From: Acidobacteriaceae bacterium
GTDB lineage: Bacteria > Acidobacteriota > Terriglobia > Terriglobales > Acidobacteriaceae
DNA length: 64,000 nt
Assembly: GCA_025355505.1 (NCBI GenBank)
Contig: JANXZM010000100.1
Span: 1-64,000, forward strand
Direction of reading: 5' to 3'
Made by a program: the position numbers and the translations under genes. This document shows positions 8,418 through 17,537 of this stretch, in pieces; position 1 is the stretch's first letter; each line of letters begins with the position of its first letter. The notes below the pieces were generated by a model that was not told the DNA's origin, searched no databases, and worked only from the letters and a program-made list of their open reading frames with translations.

Positions 8418-9956
8418 TTACGCTGCTCGAACCGGGATGCGCTGCGGCTTCTTCCGGAACACGACCCTGATCTCTTCCCGCCAGCGTTCGTCAATTCCCA
8501 GCAGTTCCCAATCGATCTCCGGAGACAGATAACGCAGGATCGTATCGGTTGTGGGATGGACATGCAGAGCGGGCGCGACCAGCATGAGCAGAGGCTTTTG
8601 CTGCGAAATCTCCCGTCCAGGGAAATAGCCGAATTGCGCAAACTCTCCGCGGCTCTGGTGCCAGGCGACGCGCGACCAGTAATCCACGCCTTGCAAGGGA
8701 AGGTGGATATCCTCGTCGGCTTTGAGTTCGATGACGGCAAGGCGGCACTCGCGAGTGGCGGCCAGAATGTCAATCATCGCTCGATCCGCGGCGGCAAACG
8801 CGGGCACCTGCGCATACACCGAATCGGGTCGCAGCCGTCCGTCGAGCGCCGCGATGTTCCGGACGACCAGCGATTCCAGCCAGCGCTCGGGATGCATGCG
8901 CCACAAAGCGTGGTTCTTGGGACCATCCTGATGACGGACGGCTGCCGCCAGTCGCACCAGATCGGCAAACCGCGTTTCGTTCTCTGCATTGAGAACGCGC
9001 TCTTCCGGCCCCACCCCGAAAGCGATTTCCTCGCTGCTCTGGAAATTCCGCGGATCGTGGGCAATCCGCGCCTGGGCAAATTCCAGGCCATAACGCCGGA
9101 ATGAAACCGACGCGGGCGAAAGCACCACGACTTCGGATTGCGGCAGAATGCCGCGAATGCGCGCGATCGATTCCGCAAAACGTTCGCGCGCCTGGCCTTC
9201 ATCAATGGAGTGCACCAGCCGCGTTGCCATGTTGCCGCGATCGCCGGTATCCACCGGCACCAGCGCATCCTCCCCCTGATCGAATTCATACAAATGCCAC
9301 TTTGCCGCCGTTGGATGGAGGTGCGCCATACGCTGCCGGGTCAGGGCAACGGCGCCTTTCGGCACGACCATCGCCAGTCCCTCGACCACGCGGCGTTCCC
9401 GCTGTGCCACGCGGCAGACTTCGAGCCAAAGAATTCCGCAGGTCAGCGTGCCATCGACGGTCGATTGCGTTTCCTGGTCGTTCACTCCGACCACGGCGAG
9501 CGCGCGCTGTCCCTGGCGCAGCCAGCCGCGCAGGTAGGCCGGTCCGAAGGAGTGTTCGAGGTCCACGCTGGTAGAGAGCCGGACCACCGTCCATTCGGGG
9601 AAATTTCTCTCCAGTGCCCGGCGCAGTTTCGGCTCGTACGCGACCCGTGCCGCGCGCCGCGCCGCTGGCGAACGCTGATCGCGATCGCGGCAGATGTCGA
9701 GCCGGGTAGGATGATTCTGCCCCATGCGCTGCACCTGCAACCGCAGCGTCGTGGCCTTGACTTCCGCATCCAGCACACGCCGCACGAAATTCCGCTCGTT
9801 CGACCACAGATGCAGCAGGCATTTGTGATACTCGCCGGAAACCGAATACTTCGACTCGGCCAGATCGAACGCGATGGCGCCGTCTTCGACCACAACCGCG
9901 GCACGTGCGCCGTTGAGGAAGTCGGAGAGCATCTGGCTGAGCGAGTCTGGGGTCAC
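8418..9956 (-). CDS. Hypothetical protein with PD-(D/E)XK nuclease-like C-terminus
   Basis: A 512-residue cytoplasmic protein of unknown role. Near residue 410 it has AMIDILAATRECRLAVIELKADEDIHL followed by a Gln and an aromatic-rich helix (QGVDYW). The D-(x)n-ExK arrangement (D in MIDIL, E and K in IELKA) is the fingerprint of the PD-(D/E)XK nuclease fold. The N-terminal 350 residues have no motif I recognise. It is convergent with the UvrC-like gene. It could be a repair or defence nuclease or an inactive relative; the assignment rests on the motif alone. Confidence 0.6.
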   Translation of the reverse strand: MTPDSLSQMLSDFLNGARAAVVVEDGAIAFDLAESKYSVSGEYHKCLLHLWSNERNFVRRVLDAEVKATTLRLQVQRMGQNHPTRLDICRDRDQRSPAARRAARVAYEPKLRRALERNFPEWTVVRLSTSVDLEHSFGPAYLRGWLRQGQRALAVVGVNDQETQSTVDGTLTCGILWLEVCRVAQRERRVVEGLAMVVPKGAVALTRQRMAHLHPTAAKWHLYEFDQGEDALVPVDTGDRGNMATRLVHSIDEGQARERFAESIARIRGILPQSEVVVLSPASVSFRRYGLEFAQARIAHDPRNFQSSEEIAFGVGPEERVLNAENETRFADLVRLAAAVRHQDGPKNHALWRMHPERWLESLVVRNIAALDGRLRPDSVYAQVPAFAAADRAMIDILAATRECRLAVIELKADEDIHLPLQGVDYWSRVAWHQSRGEFAQFGYFPGREISQQKPLLMLVAPALHVHPTTDTILRYLSPEIDWELLGIDERWREEIRVVFRKKPQRIPVRAA

Positions 9957-10178
9957 AGATCGGAATTATGCGCCCCGCCAAAACCGGCGTCAGTGATGGT
10001 TGGACCGCGAAATTGTTTGGTTTCGCTCCGGCACAGCACTCTGACTTCCGTACTCTCGCTCCTGATCCTGACGGCGTCCTGCTCGTGGGATAATAGTGGG
10101 GAGACCCGGCAAGCCGCGTCTCTACGCGGGAACAGATCTTCCGCTGCGAGTCGTCTGCAAAGCCACGCGCATCCAAAT

Positions 10179-11639
10179 ATGGTGACTGCCAATCAGGAAC
10201 GCTTCTTCTTCGAGCACTACGGGCTTACAAATCACGATCTTGAGACTTATCTGACCGCCGCGCTTTCGGCGGGTGGCGACTACGCCGACCTTTATTTCGA
10301 ATACCTGACCTCAACCTCGCTGATGGTGGATGAGTCGCTGGTGAAGTCCGCCTCGCAGGGGATTTCGGCGGGCTGTGGCGTGCGCGTCATTTCCGGCGAG
10401 CGCACCGGATATGCCTACACCGACGATCTTTCTCCGAAACGGATTCTGCATGCTGCTCGCACCGCGGCCTTGATCGCGAGTGCGCCCGCCAAGACGACCG
10501 TCGCCGGATTCCAGCAGAAACCGGCCCGCAGTTTGTACCCCGTTGCCTTGCCTTCAGTGGACGCGGACATTACCGCCAAGGTTGAATTGCTGATGCGCGC
10601 CGATCGCACCGCTCGCGGATACGATCCTCGAATCAAGGAAGTACGCGCCAGCTATGCCGACGAACTGCGGACCATCCTGGTGGTCGGCTCCGACGGCACG
10701 TTTGCGGAAGACTCGCAGCCCCTGGCGCGCCTGAATGTTTCCTGCATCGCGAAGACGGATGCGAGTTCGGGCCGCGGCACTTCCGGCGGTGGCGGCCGGG
10801 TTGCGCTCGACTTCTTTTTTGGCGACAAAACTCCAGAATTTTTTGCCAAAGAGTCAGCCCGCCAGTCAATTCTGCAACTCGACGCGCGCGAAGCTCCAGT
10901 CGGAGAAATGGAAGTCGTGCTCGGTCCGGGATGGCCCGGTGTATTGCTCCACGAAGCTGTGGGCCACGGGTTGGAGGCCGACTTCAATCGCAAGAAGACG
11001 TCCGCATTCGCCGGCCTAATCGGCAAACGAGTGGCCAGCGAAAAATGCACCGTGGTTGACAACGGCACCATGCCGTGGCGCCGCGGGTCTTTGAATGTAG
11101 ATGATGAAGGCCAGCCCACGCAGGAAACGGTGCTGATCGAGAATGGCATTCTGAAGGGATATCTCAGCGACAAGCTTTCCTCGAAGCTGATGGGCCTGGC
11201 CGATACCGGCAACGGACGTCGCGAGAGTTATGAGCACATTCCGATGCCGCGCATGACGAACACTTACATGCTGGCGGGGCAAGACGATCCTGGAGACATC
11301 ATTCGTTCGGTGAAGAATGGAATTTACGCGGTGAACTTCGGCGGCGGACAGGTCGACATCACGAACGGCAAGTTTGTTTTCTTGGCGTCGGAAGCGTATC
11401 TCATCGAAAACGGACAGATCACGGCCCCGATCAAAGGCGCAACCCTGATCGGCAACGGTCCCGATGTGCTGACCCGGGTTTCGATGGTGGGCAACGATTT
11501 GAAACTCGATGAAGGCGTCGGCACCTGCGGCAAAGATGGACAGGCTGTTCCCGTGGGTGTGGGCATCCCGACCATTAAAATTGACCGCCTGACCGTCGGC
11601 GGGACCGGAAAACGGGAAACCGGCGGCTTCATGCAGTAA
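10179..11639 (+). CDS. tldD: TldD-type metalloprotease subunit
   Basis: A 486-residue protein of the TldD/PmbA family, the catalytic partner of the TldD-TldE(PmbA) zinc protease. This protease processes modified peptides and some toxin/antitoxin substrates. The zinc motif HEAVGHGLE lies near residue 257, followed by the glycine-rich NFGGGQVDIT region of the family. The ORF track starts at 9138, far into the opposite gene; the ATG at 10179 gives the family's normal length and N-terminus. It is 118 bases upstream of pmbA, in the same direction, with a palindromic repeat between them. Confidence 0.92.
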   Translation: MVTANQERFFFEHYGLTNHDLETYLTAALSAGGDYADLYFEYLTSTSLMVDESLVKSASQGISAGCGVRVISGERTGYAYTDDLSPKRILHAARTAALIASAPAKTTVAGFQQKPARSLYPVALPSVDADITAKVELLMRADRTARGYDPRIKEVRASYADELRTILVVGSDGTFAEDSQPLARLNVSCIAKTDASSGRGTSGGGGRVALDFFFGDKTPEFFAKESARQSILQLDAREAPVGEMEVVLGPGWPGVLLHEAVGHGLEADFNRKKTSAFAGLIGKRVASEKCTVVDNGTMPWRRGSLNVDDEGQPTQETVLIENGILKGYLSDKLSSKLMGLADTGNGRRESYEHIPMPRMTNTYMLAGQDDPGDIIRSVKNGIYAVNFGGGQVDITNGKFVFLASEAYLIENGQITAPIKGATLIGNGPDVLTRVSMVGNDLKLDEGVGTCGKDGQAVPVGVGIPTIKIDRLTVGGTGKRETGGFMQ

Positions 11640-11746
11640 CACCCACCACGGTGACACGGAGAAAACCAATCTTTTTCTTATTCTCTCGCGGGGACACGGA
11701 TCAAGAATCAGTAAGTTTGGTTTTCTGCGTGTCTCCGTGGTAGATT
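11640..11746 (+). repeat. Inverted repeat between tldD and pmbA
   Basis: CCACCACGGTGACACGGAGAAAACCA is mirrored by TGGTTTTCTGCGTGTCTCCGTGGTAG across the whole intergenic gap, so the pmbA leader can form a long stem that ends about 12 bases before its start codon. Confidence 0.75.
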
Positions 11747-11757
11747 TTGGCTTTGAA

Positions 11758-13143
11758 ATGACAACAACACTAGAAACCAGCGAAACAAAGCTCGCAACCG
11801 ATCTCAAGCAAATCGCCACCGACGTTGTCAGCCGCGCCATGAAAGGCGGCGCAACGGCGGCTGAGTGTGTCGTCCGCGAAGGCGACGAATTTTCCACCGT
11901 GGTGCGGTTGGGTCAGGTCGAGACGCTGAAGGAGTCCGGCTCGCGCGCCATCGGCGTCCGCGTTTTCTTCGGACTGCGCGCGGCCAGCACCTACTCCAGC
12001 GATTTTTCCGCCGCTGGTATCGAGCGCATGTTGAAGTCCGCGCTTGAACTGGCGAAGATCACTTCCGAAGATCCATACGCGGGAATTCCCGAAGCTGGCA
12101 ACTTCGGATCGCTTTCCGGCGACCTCCATCTTTATCACGAGGACGTTTACTCCTTGCCCGGCCCCGAGCGTATCGAGTACGCGCGCCGCGCAGAAAAGGC
12201 CGCGCTTGACGCCGATCCGCGCATCAAGAACTCCGAAGGCGGATCGTTCGACGCCGCGACCGGCAGAAAAGTGTTGGCGAATTCTCACGGGTTTGTTGGC
12301 GAATACCGGCGGTCGTACTGTTCGGTTGCGGTGGTGCCCATTGCGCAGGATGAGAACGGCGGCATGCAGCGCGATTACTGGTATTCGGTGGCGCGCAGCC
12401 TGGCCAAGCTCGACTCGGCGGAGCAGGTCGGAAAAGAAGCGGCGCGCCGCACGCTGCGGCGCCTGGGTGCGCGCAAGGTGAAGACTACGCACGTGCCGGT
12501 GGTGCTCGATCCCATGGTCGCAAGCTCCATGCTCGAACACATTTTCGAGGGCGTGAATGGCGACTCGGTCTATCGCGGCGCCTCGTTCCTGGCGGGAAAA
12601 CTCGGGCAGAAAATTGCCGGAGCGAACGTCAACGTCGTCGATGACGGCACCATGCCCGGCGGCTTCGGCACCACGCCCTTCGATGGCGAAGGCATTCCCA
12701 CGCGCCGCACGGTCGTGATTGAAAACGGAATTCTGAAGTCGTATCTCCTGAATACCTACACGGCAAAGAAGCTGGGGCTGGAGACCACCGCCAATGCTTC
12801 TCGTGGCCTGGCCGGGACGCCCGGAATAGGACCGGGAAATTACTTTCTCGAACCGGGAACGAAAACGCCGAACCAGATTATCGCGGAGATCAAAGACGGC
12901 CTTTATGTCACCGAGTTTCTCGGTCACGGTGCCAACTTAGTAACCGGCGATTACTCCCGCGGCGCCTCCGGTATGTGGATAGTCAACGGCGAACCGGCCT
13001 ATCCCGTCGAAGAGATTACAGTCGCCGGCAACCTCAAAGACATGTTCTGCAATATCTCCGAAGTCGGCAGCGACCTGGAATTCCGCGGCAGCGTTGCTTC
13101 GCCGACGATTCGCATCGACGGGCTTACCATAGGCGGAGAATAA
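11758..13143 (+). CDS. pmbA: TldE/PmbA protease partner subunit
   Basis: A 461-residue member of the TldD/PmbA family. It lacks the HExxxH zinc motif, as expected of the non-catalytic TldE/PmbA subunit that dimerises with TldD. Conserved blocks include SRAIGVRVFFG near the N-terminus, VVDDGTMPGGFGT and the C-terminal VTGDYSRGASG (family GdyS..A.G). I use the ATG at 11758; the GTG at 11737 would put the start inside the repeat. Together with tldD it forms a functional pair, likely co-transcribed. Confidence 0.92.
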   Translation: MTTTLETSETKLATDLKQIATDVVSRAMKGGATAAECVVREGDEFSTVVRLGQVETLKESGSRAIGVRVFFGLRAASTYSSDFSAAGIERMLKSALELAKITSEDPYAGIPEAGNFGSLSGDLHLYHEDVYSLPGPERIEYARRAEKAALDADPRIKNSEGGSFDAATGRKVLANSHGFVGEYRRSYCSVAVVPIAQDENGGMQRDYWYSVARSLAKLDSAEQVGKEAARRTLRRLGARKVKTTHVPVVLDPMVASSMLEHIFEGVNGDSVYRGASFLAGKLGQKIAGANVNVVDDGTMPGGFGTTPFDGEGIPTRRTVVIENGILKSYLLNTYTAKKLGLETTANASRGLAGTPGIGPGNYFLEPGTKTPNQIIAEIKDGLYVTEFLGHGANLVTGDYSRGASGMWIVNGEPAYPVEEITVAGNLKDMFCNISEVGSDLEFRGSVASPTIRIDGLTIGGE

Positions 13144-13169
13144 CAACGCTTGCGCAGGGATAGCTCCCA

Positions 13170-13249
13170 TTAACAGCCTGCGGTGTAAGTGAGATTCGTA
13201 TCGGCGCGCCTTCAGGCGCTGGATTGTAAATTCGAGTTTCACCACAGGC
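13170..13249 (-). repeat. Dispersed 80-bp repeat, CTGAAGGC family
   Basis: Read on the minus strand it begins CCTGTGGTGAAACTCGAATT, passes AATCCAGCGCCTGAAGGCG and ATACGAATCTCACTT, and ends CACCGCAGGCTGTTA. It matches the copy at 30.73-30.81 kb almost base for base. The ends GTGGTG and CACC(G/A)C are inverted. Confidence 0.8.
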
Positions 13250-13251
13250 CC

Positions 13252-13737
13252 TTAAACAAGATCCCGCAGTGCCCGCAGCAATTCCTCAATATCCGGCAAC
13301 TGGTCGATCGGGTAAACCTTGGCAAAGGCAATCTTCCCCGCTTTATCCACGATGAACGCGGCTCGCTCGCTGATGCCGGGCACTGGCGGGCCTTCGCGCA
13401 AAATGCCGAATTTGCGCGTCACCTCGGCATGCGGATAGAAATCGGAGCATAGGGGAACCTCGACGGGGCCAATTTCTTTTTCCCGCCATGCCATGTGGCT
13501 GGGGATTGAATCTACGCTGATGTCCATGACCTGGGCATTGAGCGCCGCGAACTCTTTTTTCCTAGCGTCGAGTTCCGGCACCTGCACCGCTCAAGTCGGC
13601 GTCCAGTCCAGCGGATGAAAGGTCAGGACCAGGTTCTGGCGGCCGAGATAGTCACGTGAGCACATCGTAATCTGGCGTTCGCCGGCAACGGCGGGAAGTT
13701 CAAAATCCGGCGCCGGATCGCCAACCTTGAGGGCCAT
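13252..13737 (-). CDS. Selenocysteine-containing peroxiredoxin (UGA = Sec49)
   Basis: A thioredoxin-fold peroxidase that reduces hydroperoxides. Read from the ATG at 13737, the frame gives MALKVGDPAPDFELP, then FHPLDWTPT, a TGA at 13591-13593, and AVQVPELDARKKEF through to the stop at 13252 (161 codons counting the TGA). The family active site is PLDxTPxC, so the TGA sits exactly at the peroxidatic residue. The rest has normal peroxiredoxin blocks (VPLCSDF, GISERAAFIVDKAG). A hairpin 11 bases after the TGA resembles a SECIS element. The ORF track reports only the 3' part, from GTG 13587. A nonsense mutation is the alternative, but the exact position, intact frame and selD in the window argue for Sec. 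Confidence 0.85.
13544..13579 (-). promoter_or_regulatory. Putative SECIS hairpin of the peroxiredoxin gene
   Basis: On the minus strand, 11 bases after the TGA, GCCGGAACTC pairs with GAGTTC-G-CGGC: ten base pairs with one bulged G. The 15-base apical loop starts with G. This stem length and position fit bacterial SECIS elements, which lie in the coding region just downstream of UGA and bind SelB. The fold was made by eye. Confidence 0.6.
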
Positions 13738-13858
13738 AGTCGTTTTCCACTCCGAACAAGATTGTAATTGAGATTGCCGACGTCAAACGCTCTTCAGCCA
13801 AGCGATCTCACCCGAATTACCCTTGTATTAACATTCACTAGCCGCTACCATTTTCCGC

Positions 13859-14230
13859 ATGTCTGAGCTGCCGTTGCACATTGAAGATCTTCCCGCGACG
13901 CGGGATGGAATCCGCATTCTGCGCCTGGCGGGACCACTGACGCTTCCCAATCTATTAGGCTTTCAGTCCAAGCTGCGAGCCGACACCTCGCACGCGCTCA
14001 TTCTGGACTTTACGGCGGTCCCTCATATGGATTCGGCGGGAATTGGGACGCTGGTCGGTGCCTGCGTCGCTCGACAAAAAAATGGACGCAGCCTGGGATT
14101 GGTGGGCGTGAATCAGCGCATCCATCAGTCTCTGGGGATTACTCGGGTGGAAAGTTTCTTTCGTTTCTACGGCACGGTGGCCGAGGCCGAGCAGGCGGTG
14201 GGGGCTTTATCGGACTCAGCGTCGCTGTGA
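13859..14230 (+). CDS. STAS-domain anti-sigma factor antagonist-like protein
   Basis: A 123-residue single-domain STAS protein. The core ALILDFTAVPHMDSAGIGTLVGAC carries the SpoIIAA-type D-S-x-G loop; Ser in MDSAG is the usual phosphorylation site. The family controls anti-sigma or switch kinases by partner exchange. It overlaps the upstream end of the following ORF in the track only because of an over-extended start there. No kinase gene is adjacent, so its partner is unknown. Confidence 0.85.
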   Translation: MSELPLHIEDLPATRDGIRILRLAGPLTLPNLLGFQSKLRADTSHALILDFTAVPHMDSAGIGTLVGACVARQKNGRSLGLVGVNQRIHQSLGITRVESFFRFYGTVAEAEQAVGALSDSASL

Positions 14231-14301
14231 CCCCAGTCAATTGCCGAGGGCAGTTGACTCCCCCATTTGCATCTTCCTGGAGCCTCGTTCATCATCAAGC
14301 T

Positions 14302-15261
14302 ATGCGGATTCGAATGGGGCAGTGCGGCCTCGTTTTCGCCGGGATTCTTATTGGGATTATTTCCTGGGTTACACTTTCGTTCGCCCAATCGGACCTGATC
14401 GGGGATGTTCGCGCTCAATTGGCACAGAACTCTTTTTCCGCTGCCGAGTCTGAACTTCGCGCCTATAAGGTCCAGCATGCTGTCACGCCCGAGTACCTGG
14501 AAGCTTTGTCGTGGATGGCCCGCGCAGCGGTCTCGACCAAACACTGGGACCAAGCCGCCGCCTACGCCACCGAGGCTCGTAATCTCTCGGAGCTGCAACT
14601 AACGACGACCAAGCGCAAACTGGACGCCGAACCTTACCTGCCCATCGCACTCGGCGCCGCTTACGAAGTTCTTTCGCAAGAATTGGCGGAAAAAGGACAG
14701 CGCGCAAAAGCAGTCAGCTTGCTGCGCACGGCTTTGGCGCGCTATCGAAATACATCCCTTCAAGCCCGTCTGCAGAAAAACCTCAACCTGCTGGCTCTGG
14801 TCGGTCAAACCGCGCCGCCTTTGCAAGTGACCCAGTATCTCGGACCGAAGCCGCCAACTTTGGCGTCGCTGAAAGGTTCGCCCGTTCTTTTGTTTTTCTG
14901 GGCGCATTGGTGCGGGGACTGCAAAGCGGAAGGCTCCGTCATTGCCCGCTTGCGGCAGGAGTTCGCTCCCCAGGGCCTGGTCGTCATCGGCCCGACGCAA
15001 CTCTACGGCTATGCGGCGCAAGGGGCCGATGCCGCGCCCGAACACGAGCGCGCGTATATCGAATCCGTCCGCGCCAGATATTACCCCGGCCTGCGGGACA
15101 TGCCTGTGCCGTTGAGCAATCAGAACTTCAATGCTTACGGAGCGAGCACAACGCCTACTCTGGTTGTTCTGAATCGCGCCGGGCAAGTGGCCATGTATCA
15201 TCCGGGTGCGCTTTCGTACGAAGAGCTGCGCTCCGCTGTGCGGACGGCGGCCGCTCGCTAA
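14302..15261 (+). CDS. Secreted TlpA/ResA-like thioredoxin-fold protein
   Basis: A 319-residue protein with an N-terminal signal peptide (CGLVFAGILIGIISWVTLSFAQ) and a helical TPR-like region (residues 25-160). A C-terminal thioredoxin domain follows, with the active site FWAHWCGDCKAEG. WCxxC identifies a redox-active TlpA/ResA-type reductase of the periplasm. The start at 14302 puts the signal peptide at the N-terminus; the ORF track start at 14227 overlaps the STAS gene stop and adds an unlikely leader. The helical region may bind a partner; substrate unknown. Confidence 0.82.
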   Translation: MRIRMGQCGLVFAGILIGIISWVTLSFAQSDLIGDVRAQLAQNSFSAAESELRAYKVQHAVTPEYLEALSWMARAAVSTKHWDQAAAYATEARNLSELQLTTTKRKLDAEPYLPIALGAAYEVLSQELAEKGQRAKAVSLLRTALARYRNTSLQARLQKNLNLLALVGQTAPPLQVTQYLGPKPPTLASLKGSPVLLFFWAHWCGDCKAEGSVIARLRQEFAPQGLVVIGPTQLYGYAAQGADAAPEHERAYIESVRARYYPGLRDMPVPLSNQNFNAYGASTTPTLVVLNRAGQVAMYHPGALSYEELRSAVRTAAAR

Positions 15262-15368
15262 ATGCTCCGGCCCGCCTGTAGAGACGGGGCTTGCGCCGTC
15301 TCTACCTTTGCTTCCTTTGCGTTCAGGTAAGATGTTGCCATCCTTGCATTCGCAGCCGCAGTCGGAAA

Positions 15369-16577
15369 ATGATCGCTCTCAACGACATCCAGTCGGCCTT
15401 GCGCCGCATTCGCGGCTCCATCTACCTTTCGCCCTGCGCGCGTTCGGAAACGTTTTCGGAGTCCACCGCCAACCACGTCTATTTGAAGCTGGACAACCTG
15501 CAGCGGACCGGCTCTTTTAAAGAGCGCGGCGCGCTGAACAAATTGCTCTCGCTTAGCGCCGAAGAACGTGCCCAGGGCGTGATCGCGGCCTCGGCCGGAA
15601 ATCATGCCCAGGGCGTGGCCTACCACGCCGGCAAACTCGGCATCCGCGCCCAGATTTGCATGCCGCTGACCACGCCTCTCATCAAGGTCTCAGCGACGCG
15701 CGGTTACGGCGCCGATGTAATTTTGCACGGCGCCAACTATGACGAAGCATACGAGGAGTCGGTGCGCCGCAGTCAGGCTGAGCACCTCACCTTCGTGCAT
15801 GCTTTCGATGACGACGCGGTCATCGCCGGGCAGGGCACCATCGGCCTGGAGCTCATCGAGCAGCATCCCGACCTCGAAGCTGTAGTCGTCCCCATCGGCG
15901 GTGGAGGCCTGATTAGCGGCATCGCCTGTGCGCTGAAAGAGTCGAATCCAAAGATTCAAGTTTTCGGAGTTCAGCCCTCGCGCCTGCCGTCCATGAAAGT
16001 TGCGGTCGCGGAAGGCAAGCCCGTGACGCTGATGGCGGCCTCCACGATCGCCGATGGCATCGCCGTCCGACGCGCCGGCGACCGTACCTTGCCGCTCGTT
16101 CAGAAGTATGTGGACGACATCGTTACCGTCGAAGAAGAAGAAATCGCCAACGCGATCCTGCTGTTGCTGGAGCGCGAAAAAACTCTGGCCGAGGGCGCCG
16201 GCGCGGCCGCCCTCGCTGCCCTGGTCAATCGCAAACTGTCCCTGGTTGGGAAGAAAGTTGCCGTGCTCGTATGCGGCGGAAACATCGACGTCACGCTGCT
16301 CTCACGCATCATCGAGCGCGGCCTCGTCAAAGACGGGCGTCTTGTGCGCTTGCGCGTCCACCTGCCCGACTATCCCGGCGCCCTGAATCGCCTCACATCC
16401 ATTCTCGCGGAGCACCGCGCCAATATCGTCGAGACGGACTACGACCGAGCCTACCACGGCGTGGGCCTGAGCGAGACCGCGATTGAAATCACCATGGAAA
16501 CTCGCGGGCCGGACCATATCGCAGAGATCATTTCGGCTTTGGGCGCAGCGGGCTATGCGCAGGAACGGGTGCTGTAG
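15369..16577 (+). CDS. ilvA: Threonine ammonia-lyase (threonine dehydratase)
   Basis: A 402-residue PLP enzyme that deaminates threonine to 2-oxobutanoate, the entry to isoleucine synthesis. The PLP lysine is in TGSFKERGALN near residue 56, and the phosphate-binding glycine loop is PIGGGGLISG near 178. The C-terminal 75 residues form an ACT-like domain (RLRVHLPDYPGALNRLTSIL), so the enzyme is probably allosteric. It is the short, single-ACT form (TdcB-like in length) rather than the 514-residue E. coli IlvA. The start at 15369 is chosen over 15291, which lies in a repeat-like stretch. Confidence 0.92.
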   Translation: MIALNDIQSALRRIRGSIYLSPCARSETFSESTANHVYLKLDNLQRTGSFKERGALNKLLSLSAEERAQGVIAASAGNHAQGVAYHAGKLGIRAQICMPLTTPLIKVSATRGYGADVILHGANYDEAYEESVRRSQAEHLTFVHAFDDDAVIAGQGTIGLELIEQHPDLEAVVVPIGGGGLISGIACALKESNPKIQVFGVQPSRLPSMKVAVAEGKPVTLMAASTIADGIAVRRAGDRTLPLVQKYVDDIVTVEEEEIANAILLLLEREKTLAEGAGAAALAALVNRKLSLVGKKVAVLVCGGNIDVTLLSRIIERGLVKDGRLVRLRVHLPDYPGALNRLTSILAEHRANIVETDYDRAYHGVGLSETAIEITMETRGPDHIAEIISALGAAGYAQERVL

Positions 16578-16584
16578 AGCTTTT

Positions 16585-16701
16585 TCACCGCCGAGACGCG
16601 CAGGTCGCCGAGAAGAATCAAAACCTTAACCACTGGGGACACTGGGTAGCACAGGGGAATGCAACTAGTTTCTCAGCGTACGGGGCGTCGTGGCGGTGAT
16701 A
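16585..16701 (+). repeat. Composite inverted repeat between convergent genes
   Basis: Outer arms CACCGCCGAGACGCGCAGG and GGGGCGTCGTGGCGGTG are inverted, and between them lies TTAACCACTGGGGACACTGGG. This combines the two main palindromic families of the window, one nested in the other. Confidence 0.6.
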
Positions 16702-16702
16702 T

Positions 16703-17359
16703 TCACTCAAACTGCTTCCGGAATCTTTCCAGCTGATCCTTCACTTCCGAAAACTCTCTCCGCAGCTCAGCCACTTCTTCTTCCAGCCGCGCGATGCGCT
16801 CCGCATCTGCCGGATTGCGGTCAACCGCTACGCCCGCCTGCACCGGCGCTTCCGCTTCCACCACATCCCCGGCCAGCAGATGCGCATAGCGAGATTCTTT
16901 CGTTCCCGGCTGCCGCGGCAAAACCTTCGCCAGCGGCGGTTCGCGCTGCATTAACTTCTGCAACGCCGATTGCACATCCTCCAGCGCTTCGAAGCGGTGC
17001 AGGCGTTCGGTGCGCCCGCGCAACTCTCCCGGAGTTTGTGGACCGCGCAGCAGCAGCACGCACAGCACTGCAATTTCCGCTCGTGTGAAATTAAAAACCT
17101 CCTGCAAACGCTGCTCATACTTGGTCACGCGGCTGTCGGCGCCGCGTGCGGGTCCGGCCATGCGCTGCTGTTGCAGGCCGTCCAGCGCGTCGCGCACCGC
17201 GTCTTCGTCCAACTGCATCACCGGATCGCGATTCGTCTTCTGATTGCACGCGTTCACCAGCGCGTTCAGCGACAGCGGATAGTACTCCGGCGTGGTGATG
17301 TCCTTTTCGATCAGCGACCCCAGCACGCGCACCTCGGATTCCGTCAGCTTGATATCCAT
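16703..17359 (-). CDS. YceH family (UPF0502/DUF480) protein
   Basis: A 218-residue protein from MDIKLTESEVRVLGSLIEKD, the characteristic opening of the YceH/DUF480 family, which folds as two winged-helix domains. Conserved blocks are TTPEYYPLSLNALVNACNQK and LLLRGPQTPGELRGRTERL. The C-terminus ends in a coiled coil (ERIARLEEEVAELRREFSEV). Winged helices suggest DNA binding, but no physiological role is established for the family. An ATG nine bases upstream is an equally possible start. Confidence 0.9.
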   Translation of the reverse strand: MDIKLTESEVRVLGSLIEKDITTPEYYPLSLNALVNACNQKTNRDPVMQLDEDAVRDALDGLQQQRMAGPARGADSRVTKYEQRLQEVFNFTRAEIAVLCVLLLRGPQTPGELRGRTERLHRFEALEDVQSALQKLMQREPPLAKVLPRQPGTKESRYAHLLAGDVVEAEAPVQAGVAVDRNPADAERIARLEEEVAELRREFSEVKDQLERFRKQFE

Positions 17360-17392
17360 GGATTCCATTCATTGTATAGAGTGCTTGCGTGG

Positions 17393-17417
17393 ACCGGACA
17401 CTCCTGTCCGCTGCCGT
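17393..17417 (+). repeat. GCGGACAGGAGTGTCCGC-type palindrome
   Basis: CCGGACACTCCTGTCCGCTGCC is one copy of a short palindrome that recurs in both orientations at 28.25, 33.51 (inside mnmG), 44.03, 50.75 and 50.84 kb. Confidence 0.7.
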
Positions 17418-17537
17418 CGACTCTGCCTTTCACCTGGTTGCGAGACCGAGATCCAAGCCCGGAAGGGGCCCGGAAGGACTGCGAACCTGAGCGACCCGCC
17501 CGCACACGGTATACTCAGTAGTTTGTCGAACCCATCT

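Noticed and set aside
11770-12927. 385-residue minus-strand ORF across pmbA
   Set aside because: Antisense shadow; pmbA on the other strand has unmistakable family blocks.
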